From Escallonia rubra (lineage: Eukaryota; Streptophyta; Magnoliopsida; Escalloniales; Escalloniaceae): a DNA stretch of 64,000 nt. The notes beneath the pieces were generated by a model. That model worked only from the letters and a program-made list of their open reading frames with translations. It was not told the origin of the DNA and did not search any database. Positions 27,901 through 39,900 of this stretch are shown here, piece after piece. Location of the stretch: positions 202,001-266,000 of the forward strand of contig JAVXUO010002642.1 of NCBI GenBank assembly GCA_033065855.1. Reading direction: 5' to 3'. Within the stretch, counting starts at the first letter, position 1; each line of letters opens with the position of its first letter. The translations under genes and the position numbers were made by a program.

Positions 27901-30900
27901 TAAAGACCATCAGATACATGCCCTTTACCAATAGTCTGCTTCGTCATAAGATCCTGAAAAAGACAGTGATCAGGAAAAAATGAGATGCAACAATTAAGGT
28001 CTTTTGTGAGGCGGCTTACAGACATCAGATTGAAAGCAAGACTCGGTAAACTGAGTACAGAAGATAAGGTAATAGAAGAAGTGGGTTTTACAGTCCCGGA
28101 TCCCTTGATAGTATAATTGGACCCATAAGCTATTGTTACAGGAGATGGAGCTGTGTGAGATCGAAAACTGGAAAAGATTTTGGGATTACCTGTCATATGA
28201 TCTGTGGCACCAGAATCAATGACCCATTTGTTTGAGGAGGATATGAGACACTTTTTACCTGACTCAGCAAAAGCAGCAACTGATTCTTGATGCTGAGACA
28301 ATTTGGCATACTCATCAACTGAGATTGTGACGGTTTTCTCAGAAGATGAACTGGAAGTCGCAGCAACAGTAGCAGTGGTAGTCTGAGCTCTCTGGTTGCG
28401 ATTCTGTAATTTCTTACAGTAACGCTTTGTGTGTCCGGGCTCTTTGCAATAATAACACACAATCTCACTTATTCCTCCATTATGACCCCCTCGGTCTCCA
28501 CCTCCTCTGTCTCCTCTGTTATTATTCATTCTGCCAGCTTCACTCCCCCTTCCTCTGTTAGCAACAAGGACACTGCTTTGCTGATTAGATGAAGGGGACT
28601 CTGTGCGGAGCACTCGACTAAACACCTCTTGAAGAGAGGTAATATCAGTACCGGAGAGAATCTGAGATTTAGCAGTGTCAAACTCAGGTGGAAGTGCGCC
28701 CAAAAAGCTCATCGCCGCCATTTGTTCCCTTTGAGCCTGCTGTACTTTGATATCTTTACTAAAAGGCAGCAGGATGTTCAATTCCTCATAAGTTTTCTTG
28801 AAATCCATGAAAAAGGCTGTGAGAGTTTTAGTCTCCTTCTCAGGACGATAGAAAGCCCTACAGACGTCATAGATCCGGGATATATTGCCTTTCCCAGAGT
28901 ATAAGAATTCAAGATAATCCATAAGTTCTTTCACAAATTCACAATGATTAATCAAGCCAAGAATTTCACTGTCAATGGAATTACGAATTTGTAAAATGAG
29001 ACGCGCATCTTCCCTTAACCACAATCGCTTGGTGTCATCAGTAGGGGGATCACTACTCAAATGATCATCCTTATCGATACTTCGCATATATATTTTAACA
29101 GTTTTGCTCCAATCTAAGTAATTAGTGCCATTTAGCTTATTTTCAGCAATTTTAGACAATACTGGAACCACCTCACCTACTTGAACCTTATTCTCGGTCA
29201 TTGTTCAATACACAGTGTCGAAGAACAACCCAAAAGATAAGCAGATAAAACTGGAGTAAAGCACAAGTCGTGTACCGAAGGACACAAGATAAAGACGACC
29301 TTCAAAAGATATCGGAACAGGAAAGTACCACCGGAAACAGGCCGGAAACGTCGGAGCGACGTCGGAGGAAGAAACTGATGCTGATCGGAACAGCCACGCG
29401 CCTCTACTCGCCGGCGCGTGAGAAAAGGACAGATTCCTTCAACTGGCGCGTGAGACTCACTCGCCAGGAACCCAGTCACCGGACTTTGGGTAATGGCCGG
29501 AAATCACTGTGCGCACCTCCCTGGGGTGGTGGTGAGACTAAACTGTCACCAGAATTGGTGACGGCACCAAATCAGTCCCGTGTGAGAGAAGGACAGATTT
29601 CTTTTGGCTGGCGCGTGAGACCCACTCGCCGGGAACCCAGCCACCGGACTTTGAGGACTGGCCGGAAACCACCGTACGCACCTCCCTGGGGTGGCTGTGA
29701 GACTAAACTGTCACCGGAGTCGGTGACGACACCAAATCAGTTCCGGGATTGAAAAACAAAACCCTTGAACCCAAAAGAAAAACCCCAGAAAAATCGAGCC
29801 AATTGCTTTGATACCATGAAATAATTCAGAGAGCAAATATGCTCATATTCCATATCTCATTGATCTGAATAGAAGACAATTTATACAGGTTACATGATCT
29901 ATACTAGGAAATAGACAAGAATCCCTAGAAATTAGTTGCCTACAAATTAGCATTCTATACTTGGTAAGTCAACTATACAGGCTGTTTATTAACAGTTCTC
30001 AACTCGAGTGTTCACAGGCCCTGAAGGGAGAGATATTTCACGTGGCTGTAATTGGCCATGGGATAAAGAATAGTTTGCGCTACGTGGTGTAGCAGACTCC
30101 AGCAGCGTGTTCGTCCAAGTCTCGTGCAGACATCTCATCCATGTTCAACTTGTTGTTCTGGATGGTGTCGCAATGACTCTTCCACTGGGTGGAAAACCCC
30201 TCTCTGTGGAAGTTTGACAGATGCATACTTTTCCTTTCACATATCGTTTGAAGATGAAGGTTTGGGAAACAGTTTGGTATCAGCTTTTATTTTACAACTA
30301 CGTCGATACCACCCCACTTGCTTACTTATCTCTCTGATTGCATTGAAGTATTTGAAGACCCTAAGTCTGGGCTCAGTACCTATGTTATGGCACTGATACA
30401 CGAATAAGAATATCCACGAATGGGGAGATAGCTAATCAGGAGCTAACTGATCATAGTGCAAGACACGGGTGGAAAAACTGTGAAGAGAAGCCTAAAGCCT
30501 TTACGAAACTATTGGCATAAACAACAATTTGTCTTAAGTTGTTTATAATAGCAGGTTATTCCTCCTCAAGAAGCCTAAACTCTACGAAACTTGGGATGTG
30601 TAGTCTTTTCTTAATACTCGTGAGTTGTAAGCACTAATATGACTAGGTGGAACAGGATCACCGAATGGATGAGGCTCCTTAGCCTCATCTATTAACTATC
30701 CTGTCACATCCTGATCTAACTCTTCATGACGGTGAAGAAATGCTTGCTGAGGGACTTAGGCTAACCATAAAGACGTCTGATGGTCTTCGTGGTTAGAGCC
30801 ACTTCGCTCAAGAACATAATTTGAATTGCTGGTAGACATGCTAGAAGCTCTAAACAACTGACAGAGAAAGGTTTTCTAGAAAACTTACTTGACGAGGAAT

Positions 30901-33900
30901 AGAACAAGGATGAGGAAGACAAGATGCTCACCAAGATTGCTCTTTCACCGGATATCACTCCCTCAAAGCTTCCTCTCAACTTTCCACCCTCAAAATATAG
31001 CTCTCTTTCGTTTGTGGAAGTGAATGAAAATGAACTCCATCAAACATCTTAAAGACGTCAATGTTTGAGATCATCAGAGCTTTGATTTCATGAATAGACC
31101 TTTTACACTTACCCTTATTTCTTCACAGATGAATGACCCCTCATCTACCTTGATCGATCCTAAAATATTTCATATGTTAAATGGTTATTATACGCACGGA
31201 CCACGCTTGGTTGAAATTCCAATAAAGGATAAAGTCATATTTCGCCTAGCCAAGTGGACGGGCTTCCTTAGCCCTCTCAACCCCACTCGTTTAGCCAAGT
31301 GGACGGGCTTCCTTGGCCTTCTGAAGTGCACTCGTCTAGCTGAGCGGACGGGCTTCCCTAGCCTTCTCAAGTCGACTCGCCTAGCCGAGTGGACGGGCTT
31401 TGTTTGCTCTCTCAAGTCCGCTCGCTGAACCGAGTGGAAGTACTGCCTCAGCCGAGTGGAAGTACTCCCTCAGGGCGAGTGGGCGTATTTGGCCGAGCTC
31501 TCAAGCTAGTGAATGTACTTCTTCGGCTAAAAATAAAAGCTTTAAAAGGGTTATTGGACGTCAGCATAGGGTGTAAATGGTGGGCAAAATGGTAGGGATA
31601 AATCTACTCTGCCATGAAGAGAGTGCCACGTGCCCAAGGGAGTCAAGACGTTGACCAAGGACATTAGTAGCGATCTAATATGCTAGATCTTGTTAGATAG
31701 CTAGAGAATCGTTTCTGTACTTTAATGCCAATAGTTGGTGAACAAGGAGTAGAGCTTCCCTAAGAAACTATCTTATATGGGTAATTGATTCCTATGAGTA
31801 GAAGGAAACCTTGTTAACTCCCTGTAAATACCCTGTTTAATCCTAAGGTAAGAAGCAACTTTACTCTCTCTCTAGCTACTTTCTCCTACTTATTCAGGAT
31901 TGTGTTTGCGCTGCTGAGCAAACTCACTATCGATCGCGCGCAGATGACGCAATCGATGAACATCGTGGGATCTTTTTTGCCTCTCGGGCCTGAGGACTTC
32001 ACTAAAAAGGAAAACTCACTAATAACAGAAGACTAACTAAGTCGATAATCGATGCGCCCACTTGAATTACAAACACAACTGTGATCGTGATTCGAACACA
32101 ATTCTTACAACGAACTATGCTTCCTATCGAAGCTACACAAATCATCTAAAAGCCTCTTTACAAGGGAAATATACAGGCTGTCTAAGTTATTTCCTTAATC
32201 TAAATGTAGTTGGATGGATTGACGACCTCTTTCTCTGTTACCTTTCATCTGTTTTATACTTGATAATGTCTGTAACTGTCTTTCCTTGGTAACTGTCATC
32301 TTTTATCTCAATCTCTATGATTTCTGAAAACTCCTTAATCGTGTCCATTGCGGTTTTCTTTAAAATCACGACTTCCATGGTGCACTATCGATCGTGGCAT
32401 TGACTGGCGGTTTCCTCTTTCTTGTTCCCACTAGCCAACTTCCATTGGTGCACTATCGATCGTGACATTAACTGGCGCTTTCCTCTTTCTTTTTCCCACT
32501 AGCCGACTTCCATGGTTCACTATCGATCGTGGTATTGACTGGCGGTTTCCTCTTTCTTGTACGGCTTATTCAAATATTTGGTTCTCCCGCTTTCTTTGCT
32601 CATTCATCTACTCCTTATAATTCGGTAACACTGTAACCGTGTTCTTTTCCACTTCATTTATACATGCATTCTTCTGTGGCTATCACTATGCCACGTGTCT
32701 GCATACTACTGGTCAAAATATTTGGTGCCAACAGATTGTCATGCAAGTTTTGACTTAAGCATCATAAAATCTTTGCCGGAATCAACTCTGGCGAGTCATG
32801 GTTTGCTGCCGTTGTGCGTTTGCAGATTTGATCGCACTCGTCCGGTCCTATCCAATTTTCTTCCAGAACAATACCCAACCTTTGGTATGAACTTTCTTAA
32901 GCCTTACCTCTACTTTTTCTAAGTAGTACTACTTGGCCTTTATCATACTTATTAATTGATTATAGGGCCTCTATAATATTTACGACCACTACTTATTTAG
33001 GCCACAAACTTTGAACGAAAGTAAGAAAGAGAACTTATTTCCAACAGAAAGCAAGCATATACACGTTAAAGTTAAATGAGAACTAGGGTCAATAGTACAT
33101 GGTAACAAGGGTTGGGTTAAAGAAAACAATCTTTGTATTGTGTATATATTCAGTTTGGTTCAGTTTTAATCACTTCCAAGAAAATCAAGCCGAACCGACC
33201 GAACCATATATTTGTTTTTTCTTTTTTTAAGTTAACCAAACCGACTGTTTCGTTTGATCGGCCTGTGATCAGTCAGATTGTGCGGCTCGGTTCAATGGTT
33301 AGATTGGATTCACCGTTTTTTTTGCTCACCCCCACTTAGGAGTTGCTTGTAGCTCTTACTGAAAGGAGGAAAAAGAAGCATACTTCTGACATATGTGAGA
33401 GTGAGGGAGGGAGGGGAGGGAGAGTGTGGTTACAGGAAAAACTGAAGTCCTAACTGTAGCAATATTCCAATATTATAGTCAGAAGTTTAGGAACGTTTTG
33501 AGAAAATGTTGTGTTGTGTTGGGGTTGGGGGTGGGGGGGTGGGGGCAGCAACATGGCTTCGCCACTTCTTCTTCTTTTTCTTTCTTTGTTGGTATTTTCC
33601 TTTGTGCCCAATACTCTTTTAAGAGGTGAAGTTATTTATTTACCTTTTTTCTGTCTATCTTCATGCAATTTTCGTGGAAGTTCTGTACATCATCTTGCAT
33701 TTACTGGTCCATCATTAAAAGAGGGTACGAAATGGTATCAGGGGGTGTTTCATTGTGGTTATCACTCTGAGAAATCATACGGAGCAGCATCTTATTTGAT
33801 TGTTCAACCCGAAGGGAATATTCTTGTAGACAGGTACTTCAAAATTCCAAATTTCACTACACTAGTGGTATCTGTAATTCTCTTTGTAGAGCTGATCATT

Positions 33901-36900
33901 TGGTTAAAGATAGCGGTTATTTTCATTATCCTTCCTGCTCTTTAGCCTGGAAGGGAGTACTGGTGGTAAATGAAAAAGAATAGTTTTTAAATTAGCAATT
34001 TGCTTCACTGCCAGGTTATGTGAGATTCTTTGAGCTCACTGGCCCCCGTGCAGCCCCCCCACTCCCCACCAACAGACCGGTGCGCGTGCACTAGACTAGG
34101 CATGTATATCCGTATCCATCGTCAAATATGGTTATCGACCCTGGTCTTTGAAAGTTATTTATCAACGAGTGGTGGTTGTTTTCTTCGTTAAAAAGAAAAT
34201 AAAAGAATATTTTGGACACAGTATAAGACACAATGTGTTTCTTATGTCTACGATGTTTGGTGGGTTTGAGTTTGACTAAGACTTGTGGCTCTAATGTTAT
34301 GCAGCCCCAGATATACAGACAGATTGGCGCGTAACATTGAGATGCTTGGTGGAGTTCGTTACATGTTTCTCACCCACAAGTATGATTACATGATCCCATG
34401 TAGATTTTCTAGTAAAGTTTGTGACTATAATAAACTCTCTTTGGTGATCAGGGATGATGTTGCAGATCATAAGAAGTGGTCTAAGCGGTTAAGCTGCGAT
34501 AGAATTCTCCACGCAAAAGATGTATGGTAGTATATTCTTCTATGGTATTTGTTATCTTGCATTTCGTATGCTCTAGACCATCATCCTTGGGTGTGTGCCA
34601 GATTGCATTGTAATGAGCATGACTACATGAGGATATGCCACTTTATCATCCTTTTTAAAATTGGTACATCAGGCATTGAAAGTGTTTCTTATTGCAAATA
34701 GAGTGGGCCAGGGACAGTTCTTTTAATACATTAACTTATTCTATAACCTTCTTGCTTGCCAGGTTGAATTTTCTACTGCTGATGTAGAGGTTAAGCTAGA
34801 GGGGAGTGGGCCATGGAGCCTTGGTGATGTCATAGAACTTATACACACTCCAGGCCACACAGCAGTAAGTAGATATATATCCTGCGATTTTCCTTTGATA
34901 TTGATTCATACTTTCATTACATGGACTCCTGAAACTGCATCAAGCCCATGTTTGGCCCTTGGTCATGAATTGAGAACGGACACTGGTATGAGATATATTC
35001 GTCTGCTCTTCAAATCAGTTATTGCGTAACATGTTTTCTAGTGACTAATGTTGTTCATATATCTGTAACATTTCTCTCTTTTTGCTCCTTTTGTTAAAAA
35101 GTTTGCATGCGAAGAGAAGTTATATATTTCACTGTGCACAGTTCACCATCCTTGAACTTTTTAATGCTTTGTAAATTCTAACAACTAACTGAGGGTGCGA
35201 TTTGGAAGTCATAAAGCAGCTCCAATAACACCAAGTTTTGAAAGAAGAAGAAACCTGAGGTCATGATTGGTCTTCTTGGAAAAATCCGGTTCTGTATGCT
35301 CAGTATAACCTACTAGGAGCATATTCGATCCCTTGTAGCAAAACATGTAGTTTGCACTGCCTTAGGTATTTAAAAATGCTCTTGACCATCTTCCAATGAG
35401 CTTTTCCACAATTAGATTGATACCGGCTAACAAATCCCACAGAATAGCAGATAACCGGGCGAGTACCCATCATAGCATACATTAAGCTCACAACTGTGCT
35501 GGAATAACGAATGGTAGACATGAAATTTTTCTCTTTAGAATCCTCAAAACAAGTTGCAATGCTAAAGCTCTCGCTTTTGAAATGCTTTCTTGTTTAGAAA
35601 TGGGGCCATTTCTTGGAGTAGCAAAAAGCAATCCTGTACAACTTTGTCTACCACAAAGGCTGAGTTCGTAGCTTGTGCAGCTGCAGTTCTGGAGGCTGTT
35701 TGGTTAAGAAGGTTCCTTAATCAGCTAGGAGTTGTTACTAGTTCTGATGAAACCAGTGATAATTCGTTGTGATAGTTCATCATCTCTTGATTACACAGAC
35801 GATCCTAAGTAAACCAAACACGATATTATATGTAACTACAATAGAGAAAATGTGCACAAATGATGTGATCCTGAAACTCATTTCTAGGGATCAGATGGTC
35901 TTGGATCCCCTCACCAAACTTACTGCTTGAGATTCGTTTCTATCGCATGTTAGATCATTAGGACTGCGAGAGTTGTAGCTGACATTGTTATGTATCCTCT
36001 ATGTTTCATACATTGAAATAATTGTGCGAAGATTGTTTGTTTTGCATTATGAATTACACGGGCCTGACATAACTCGCACTAATACTCACTACATCTGAAC
36101 AAGCATGTCACACGCAAAAGACACAAGCTATTAGCTCTGGTACTTAGTAAGCGAGCTCAGATGAGACAAATTAAAGGTTATTACTTTTGAGTAGGAGGAA
36201 AACTTGAATCCTAAGTCGCCTTGGTCAGCACCAAGATGAGGACTCAAAACTAGTTTGAATTCTCAATGGTATTCCCACCATTTATAGAGCCTGTGAACTG
36301 GTAGCCCAATTCAGATCTCAAGTGAGCACTTCTTCCATGAAGAGGCACCTTGAGATATAGTGCTCAGCGCCTAGTGGCGACTTAACCAAGATATGTACGG
36401 CGCTATATAGTATATGAGATGCACTCCGTGAGAGGATTACTCCGTCGTAGCACTTCTTTTGTACAACGCGTGCTTAACAACAAAGGAAACTATTTTGGTG
36501 GTTCGATCAAAATCAATTAACAACTTCCATTACCTATTTTGGTGGGCTAATCAATACCATTAGTAGGTGATAGATATGACGCTTGCTTCCTCGCCGTTTT
36601 GGGTCCTAGAGGTGCCAACTAATGGCCTTTGTGACCTTTGACTATGTCATGAGTGGAAAGATCAATGCTTGATACTTTAGCATGCTATCTATGGCTAGGA
36701 ATGATTCAGCTTTCCGGGGCATGCATAGGAAAGCAGTTGATCTGAATTTGAGTGACAGTTGGGCGAAGGGATCGGTTGGGTGAAGGGAAGGTCTTTTATG
36801 TACACATCTGTCACATGCATTGACTGGTCAAGGAGTTACGTCGCCTTGTCGGCCTGGACGTAAACTGTGAATACACTATGGACGACATGAAAGTCAAGTA

Positions 36901-39900
36901 TAGCTCCTGAGGGTAGAGGTGCTTAGGCTGGTGTGACTAGATTGATTTGGGGCACAGCAAGTAGCTACTGTATATTTGTCTTTTAGGCTTGTAGCCTTGA
37001 TGCTTACCTGAGAAGTGAGAAGGTTCATATCGTAGAGCTCCCAAGTGCAGGTTTGCTTGCTGGTCGTACGGTCCATTAGCCTGTATGATAAGCATCCGCC
37101 ATCCAGTATATTCGATGATGAGATGTCTCTAAATTGGGATGTGCGAGTGGTAGATTTTGGAGAATCCGGCTCTGACGCGGATATAGGGCGCCCATGGTGG
37201 GCCTTACCCAAACCCACCTCTACCTCCACATGTTAAATTATCTACGGGAGTTATATTTGACTTAGAGAAGACGTATTCTTTTCACAATACCTTATAAAGC
37301 AAACTGATAAGGACAGAACAGATTTCTCCCTTAACGATATCACACTTGCGTGGTCATGCACACAAATAACGCACATCTAACGGAGACACTCCAAAAAATA
37401 TTTGAGAGATAATTTGGCTCTTGGGCTATGCTGTTGTGGGCAATCTCCTAGAGATTTTGCTCCTGATCGCGAGGAAAGCTACAGGACAAGAGATTGTATA
37501 GTTTTCCTGACAACACTTCCCCTGAGGTAGGGGATTTGAACCGTTAATCAATACCCATATTTTCTTGTCTGATAGAACAGAATTGAAGCTCAAAAGGGAT
37601 TAAAAAAAAAGGGAAATGATTAAACCAAGAAAAACTTGAAAAGCACTGATTTTCAAGGAATATTGAGTACAGAACGGGTATCTGATCTGGAGGCCCTTCA
37701 AAGTTAGATACAGCATTTGATGTGTTTAGAGTTGGATATTAGAGAAGACAGATGTATAGGGAACCCAAAGTGGCTAGATTGTGTATTGTGCTGTGTTGCA
37801 CAACGGACACCTATAAGACATATCTGCATCCAACCCGAGCGCTTGTAACTGAGGTTCTTTGTCGTCCAATTGTACATCCAATTACTTCAACTTTACAAAA
37901 CTCTATGAAAGCTCAATTGTCAGTTTCAATGATTGCAGGTATGATCTGGGTGGATGTTCACACTAATTTGATTATTTCAACAAAGTTAAGTTTTTCCAGC
38001 AAGACAGTGGTGACCGTGATTGCGTATTGTGGCAGGGGTCAGTCTGCTTGCTCTACAAGTCAGGCAAGGTGCTCTTCACCGGGGATCATCTGGGGATGGA
38101 CGAATCTGGTTGCCTGAGCATCATGGAGACATACAATTGGTACTCAGGTAATAGCATTTATGCTCTAGAAAATGATAATTGCACGTCCACTTTTGCCTCT
38201 ATAGATCTTTGATGACATCTCTTTATGTCTTTGGTGAAAGTGAAATATGAATATCAATTCCCTGGTGCTCCCTGGTTGAAGTCGAATACATTTTGATTGT
38301 AGTAAAGAGATGTTGTAACTGCCCCGTTAAAGGCAGAGAAGTGCAGGACCAGAATGCATCTGGGGCAGGTTACTTTGAGTTTTTTCCCCAATTAATACAT
38401 ATTTAATACTTAATTACCAATATACACCATTTTGAAACTTATTTACCTGCATATCACACTTTTGAAAATCGCTGTTTGAAACCACGATTTCAAGGTAGAA
38501 ATCGCTGTTTGAAACAGCGATTTCTACTTGATTTTTACCTTAAAGTAGAAATCGGTGTTTGAAACCACGTTTTCAAGGTAGAAATCGCTGTTTGAAACAT
38601 CGATTTCTTCCTTGAAAACGTGGTTTCAAATAGCGATTTCTAAAAGTGTGGTATGCGGGTAAATAAGTTTCAAAATGGTGTATATTGGTAATTAAGTATT
38701 AAATATGTATTAATTGGGAAAAAAACTCAGGTTACTCTTATTCGTAGTCATCCTACATGGTCAATTTTTCTATACTGGAATGGTAAAATCAGACGAGACT
38801 TTACCAAAAAATAAAAAATGCAGGACTAAATGTCGTAACAGAAAAAGAGAAACAGGAGGAAAATATGTCTACTCTCCAATGGGAAAAAGCAACTAGACCT
38901 GCTGATGTATCACTGTATCAGTTCATATCAGTCTCTCTGAGTTAAACTTGTAACTTTGTTAACATGTGCCATTATGATAATCACAGGGCATACTTTTTAC
39001 TGTCCAAGTGTGTTGTCTTTTCATACGTGCTAATAATAAGTTTTGTCCATATATTTGGCAGTGCCCATGCAATTGAACAGTGTCAGGATGTTACTTGAAT
39101 TGGACTTTGAGTGGATATTACCAGGTAAATATTGTTATTTACCACAGCTCCAGATCTACCCAACTCATCGGAAATCTTATTAAGAGTTATTTATTTATCA
39201 TAGATGTGGTTAATGAAAGCCCTCAGTTATATTTGGGACAAATACTTAGTAATTGGAGATACTTCTTAAGAACCTTAGTCGCTTGTACCAGCTTATAAGC
39301 CTATATATGCCTGGTTTCCAAAACTGAAAACAGCTGGAGAACCATAACTAGCAGGAACTTTTGAGAGACCATAGTTAGCTTGAATGTCTATTGCTCTGAC
39401 TATTCCTGAGATAGCTGTTTTCTTTTAGTGACTTTTGACAGTTCGTTTTCAACAGTTTGCTTTCAACAATTTATAGTTTAATCCGTAGTTTAGCAACTAA
39501 CATTGTAGGGGTCAACTGGGGTACACAGTGAACTGGAGCATAGCACATTCAAGATGCATCTGCAAATTAAGTTGTGGGTAGCAAAAATTTTCAAGTCTAT
39601 AGGCTGTCCTATGTTGTGACAAATTAGTTGATTACCTTTTTTCAAAGAGAGAGCGACCTTTACAAAGCAATGTCCTGATGTGGGAGATGGGTGTTTCCCT
39701 CCGCCAACTATGTATTTCTGTGGCAATTGGGGTTGGACCATATTGAATTGAATATCTGACATGGAGTGAACTGCAATTTACTGAAATTCCCGTAGGATTT
39801 AGTAAGAAAATCTAACATCTCATGAAGCTAATTCAGAGAAAGGCCACAGTCGAATGCTCATATTAATGGTGATTGAGAGAGATCCTGAAATCAATTTGCA

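Larger units (their letters stand above)
24791..29994 (-). mobile_element. Young full-length Ty1/copia element in intron 4, identical LTRs, TSD GTTCT
   Basis: The LTRs 24791-24968 and 29817-29994 are both 178 bp and I find no difference between them. Flanks 24786-24790 and 29995-29999 are both GTTCT. In minus orientation, a primer site TGGTATCAAAGC (29805-29816) follows the 5' LTR, and a purine tract GAGGGGGAG (24969-24977) precedes the 3' LTR. Gag-pol is nearly intact but carries three apparent frameshifts. Antisense to the host gene. Confidence 0.96.

Noticed and set aside
29270..29752. 160-codon + strand ORF
   Set aside because: Antisense to the leader of the young copia element and simply doubles with the 164-bp tandem repeat.
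33511..33741. Possible longer exon 5 or separate small membrane protein (hydrophobic [14 protein letters not shown])
   Set aside because: The hydrophobic stretch is a T-rich intron tract just before the acceptor; the family similarity starts at [11 protein letters not shown].
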